Shown here piece by piece: positions 63,267-64,000 of a DNA stretch of 64,000 nt; the stretch's first letter is position 1; every line of letters starts with the position of its first letter. The notes below the pieces were generated by a model, which saw nothing but the letters and a program-made list of their open reading frames with translations, was not told where the DNA came from and did no database searches. The translations under genes were made by a program, and so were the position numbers. The DNA comes from Massilia sp. YIM B02769 (lineage in GTDB: Bacteria; Pseudomonadota; Gammaproteobacteria; Burkholderiales; Burkholderiaceae_D): positions 310,001-374,000 of the forward strand of contig NZ_JASNRC010000002.1 in assembly GCF_030411995.1 (NCBI RefSeq), read 5' to 3'.

Positions 63267-64000
63267 TTACCGCACCGTCGCCAGCGCCGGCGCCTGGCTC
63301 CAACCACCACCCAGCGCACGCGCCACGGCCACCGACGCCAGCAAACGCTGGGTCCGGATCTGCGCCGCCGCGCGGTCGGCCGCCAGCGTGCTGCGCTGGG
63401 CGTCGATCACGTCGAGGTAGGTCGACACGCCGCGCTCGTAGCGCGCCTGCGCCACCAGCAGCGCGCGCGCCGCGGCTTCCTGGGCCTGGGCCTGGACGTC
63501 GCCCTGCTTCTGGCGCTGCTGCACGTCCGACAGCGCGTCTTCCACTTCGCGCAGCGCCGTCAGCAGGCGGTTCTCGTGGTTCGCCACCGCCTCTTCGTAG
63601 CGCGCCTGGTACAGCGCCAGATTCGCGCGGTTGCGGCCGCCGTCGAACACCGGCAAGGACAAGGCCAGCGGTCCCACCGAGAACTGGCGCGCACTGCCGC
63701 CGGCCAGGTCACGCAGGGATTCCGACGCATAGCCGAAGTTGCCGGTCAGGGTCAGCGAAGGATAGAACATGCCCTCGGCCACGCCCACCTGCGCGTTGGC
63801 CGCCTTCAAGTTCGCCACGCTCGCCGCCAGGTCGGGACGCTGGCCCAGCAGGCTGGCCGGCAGGCCGACCGGAATGGCGGGCGGCAGCGGCAGCGCGGTC
63901 TTGGCGGCGCTGGCCACCAGCGGCGTGCTCGGCGAGACGCCGACCAGGGTCGCCAGCGCGTGCTCGACCGCGTTGCGCTGGCGCTGCACTTCGTGCAGAT
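63267..64000 (-). CDS. NodT-type outer-membrane efflux protein, C-terminal part
   Basis: The gene continues beyond 64000; the frame is open to the window edge with QRQRNAVEHALATLVGVSP at the visible upstream end. It is the C-terminal half of an RND-type outer-membrane factor (NodT/OprM family): PVGLPASLLGQRPDLAASVANLKAANAQVGVAEGMFYPSLTLTGNFGY, then GPLALSLPVFDGGRNRANLALYQARYEEAVANHENRLLTALREVEDAL and ARYERGVSTYLDVIDAQRSTLAADRAAAQ. The paired inner-membrane pump genes should lie just upstream, outside the window. The lipoprotein signal cannot be seen. Confidence 0.92.
   Translation of the reverse strand, partial: LHEVQRQRNAVEHALATLVGVSPSTPLVASAAKTALPLPPAIPVGLPASLLGQRPDLAASVANLKAANAQVGVAEGMFYPSLTLTGNFGYASESLRDLAGGSARQFSVGPLALSLPVFDGGRNRANLALYQARYEEAVANHENRLLTALREVEDALSDVQQRQKQGDVQAQAQEAAARALLVAQARYERGVSTYLDVIDAQRSTLAADRAAAQIRTQRLLASVAVARALGGGWSQAPALATVR

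Overview
The window is a 64 kb stretch of a high-GC chromosome from a betaproteobacterium, most likely Oxalobacteraceae (Massilia/Telluria/Duganella type). The grounds are gene content and protein style: a PHA phasin, two exported proteins with PEP-CTERM tails, the adjacent aat-bpt N-end-rule pair, a cysTWA-cysB sulfate cluster and a livHMGF cluster. Family placement is inference from content, not from a marker-gene tree. No rRNA, CRISPR array, transposase or integrase was seen.

Layout. 1-4 kb: ileS end, lspA, coaBC, dut and a degenerate M48-like lipoprotein. 4-7 kb: XdhC-type maturation protein, EamA exporter, alkA. 7-12.5 kb: Tdi1/DUF1851 protein, initiator tRNA, NUDIX hydrolase, aat, bpt, pyrD, aldo/keto reductase. 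12.6-17.3 kb: sulfate uptake (cysT-cysW-cysA-cysB, translationally coupled) behind a TSUP permease. 17.5-23.6 kb: 1-Cys peroxiredoxin, dgkA, IclR regulator, PBP7-like endopeptidase, nitroreductase, EamA exporter, phasin. 23.9-29.2 kb: branched-chain amino acid ABC transporter, ispH, SlpA-type FKBP. 29.4-32 kb: two tandem RDD proteins, radC, rpmB-rpmG. 32-38.3 kb: PEP-CTERM protein, fatty acid desaturase, MscS channel, RsmB-type methyltransferase, purN, barstar. 38.7-42.1 kb: glycine-zipper protein, spermidine-synthase-like protein, GspE-type ATPase, tRNA-Lys. 42.3-48.1 kb: an orphan type VI secretion module (vgrG, lipase effector, immunity lipoprotein) whose distal part is visibly AT-richer than the rest. 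48.3-50.9 kb: TlpA-like thioredoxin, membrane protein, FUSC gene broken by one in-frame stop, and a second identical tRNA-Lys. 50.9-64 kb: YigZ, MFS exporter, choice-of-anchor A PEP-CTERM protein, slipin/NfeD pair, HDOD protein, BON protein, a small HExxH protein, a chemoreceptor, an M49-like peptidase and the end of a NodT-type outer-membrane efflux gene.

The most interesting items are: (i) the effector cassette, where the composition change begins inside the 3' end of vgrG and coincides with a transthyretin-like tail that probably loads the lipase; (ii) a family of long inverted-repeat elements with the cores GTAGGGTGGAC and CCGTACGGTGGG, present only downstream of genes or between convergent genes; (iii) an M48-fold lipoprotein that has lost its zinc ligands; (iv) two further immunity-type genes (Tdi1-like, barstar) with no cognate toxin nearby; and (v) a leader terminator in front of livH. 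None amounts to a demonstrated new system.
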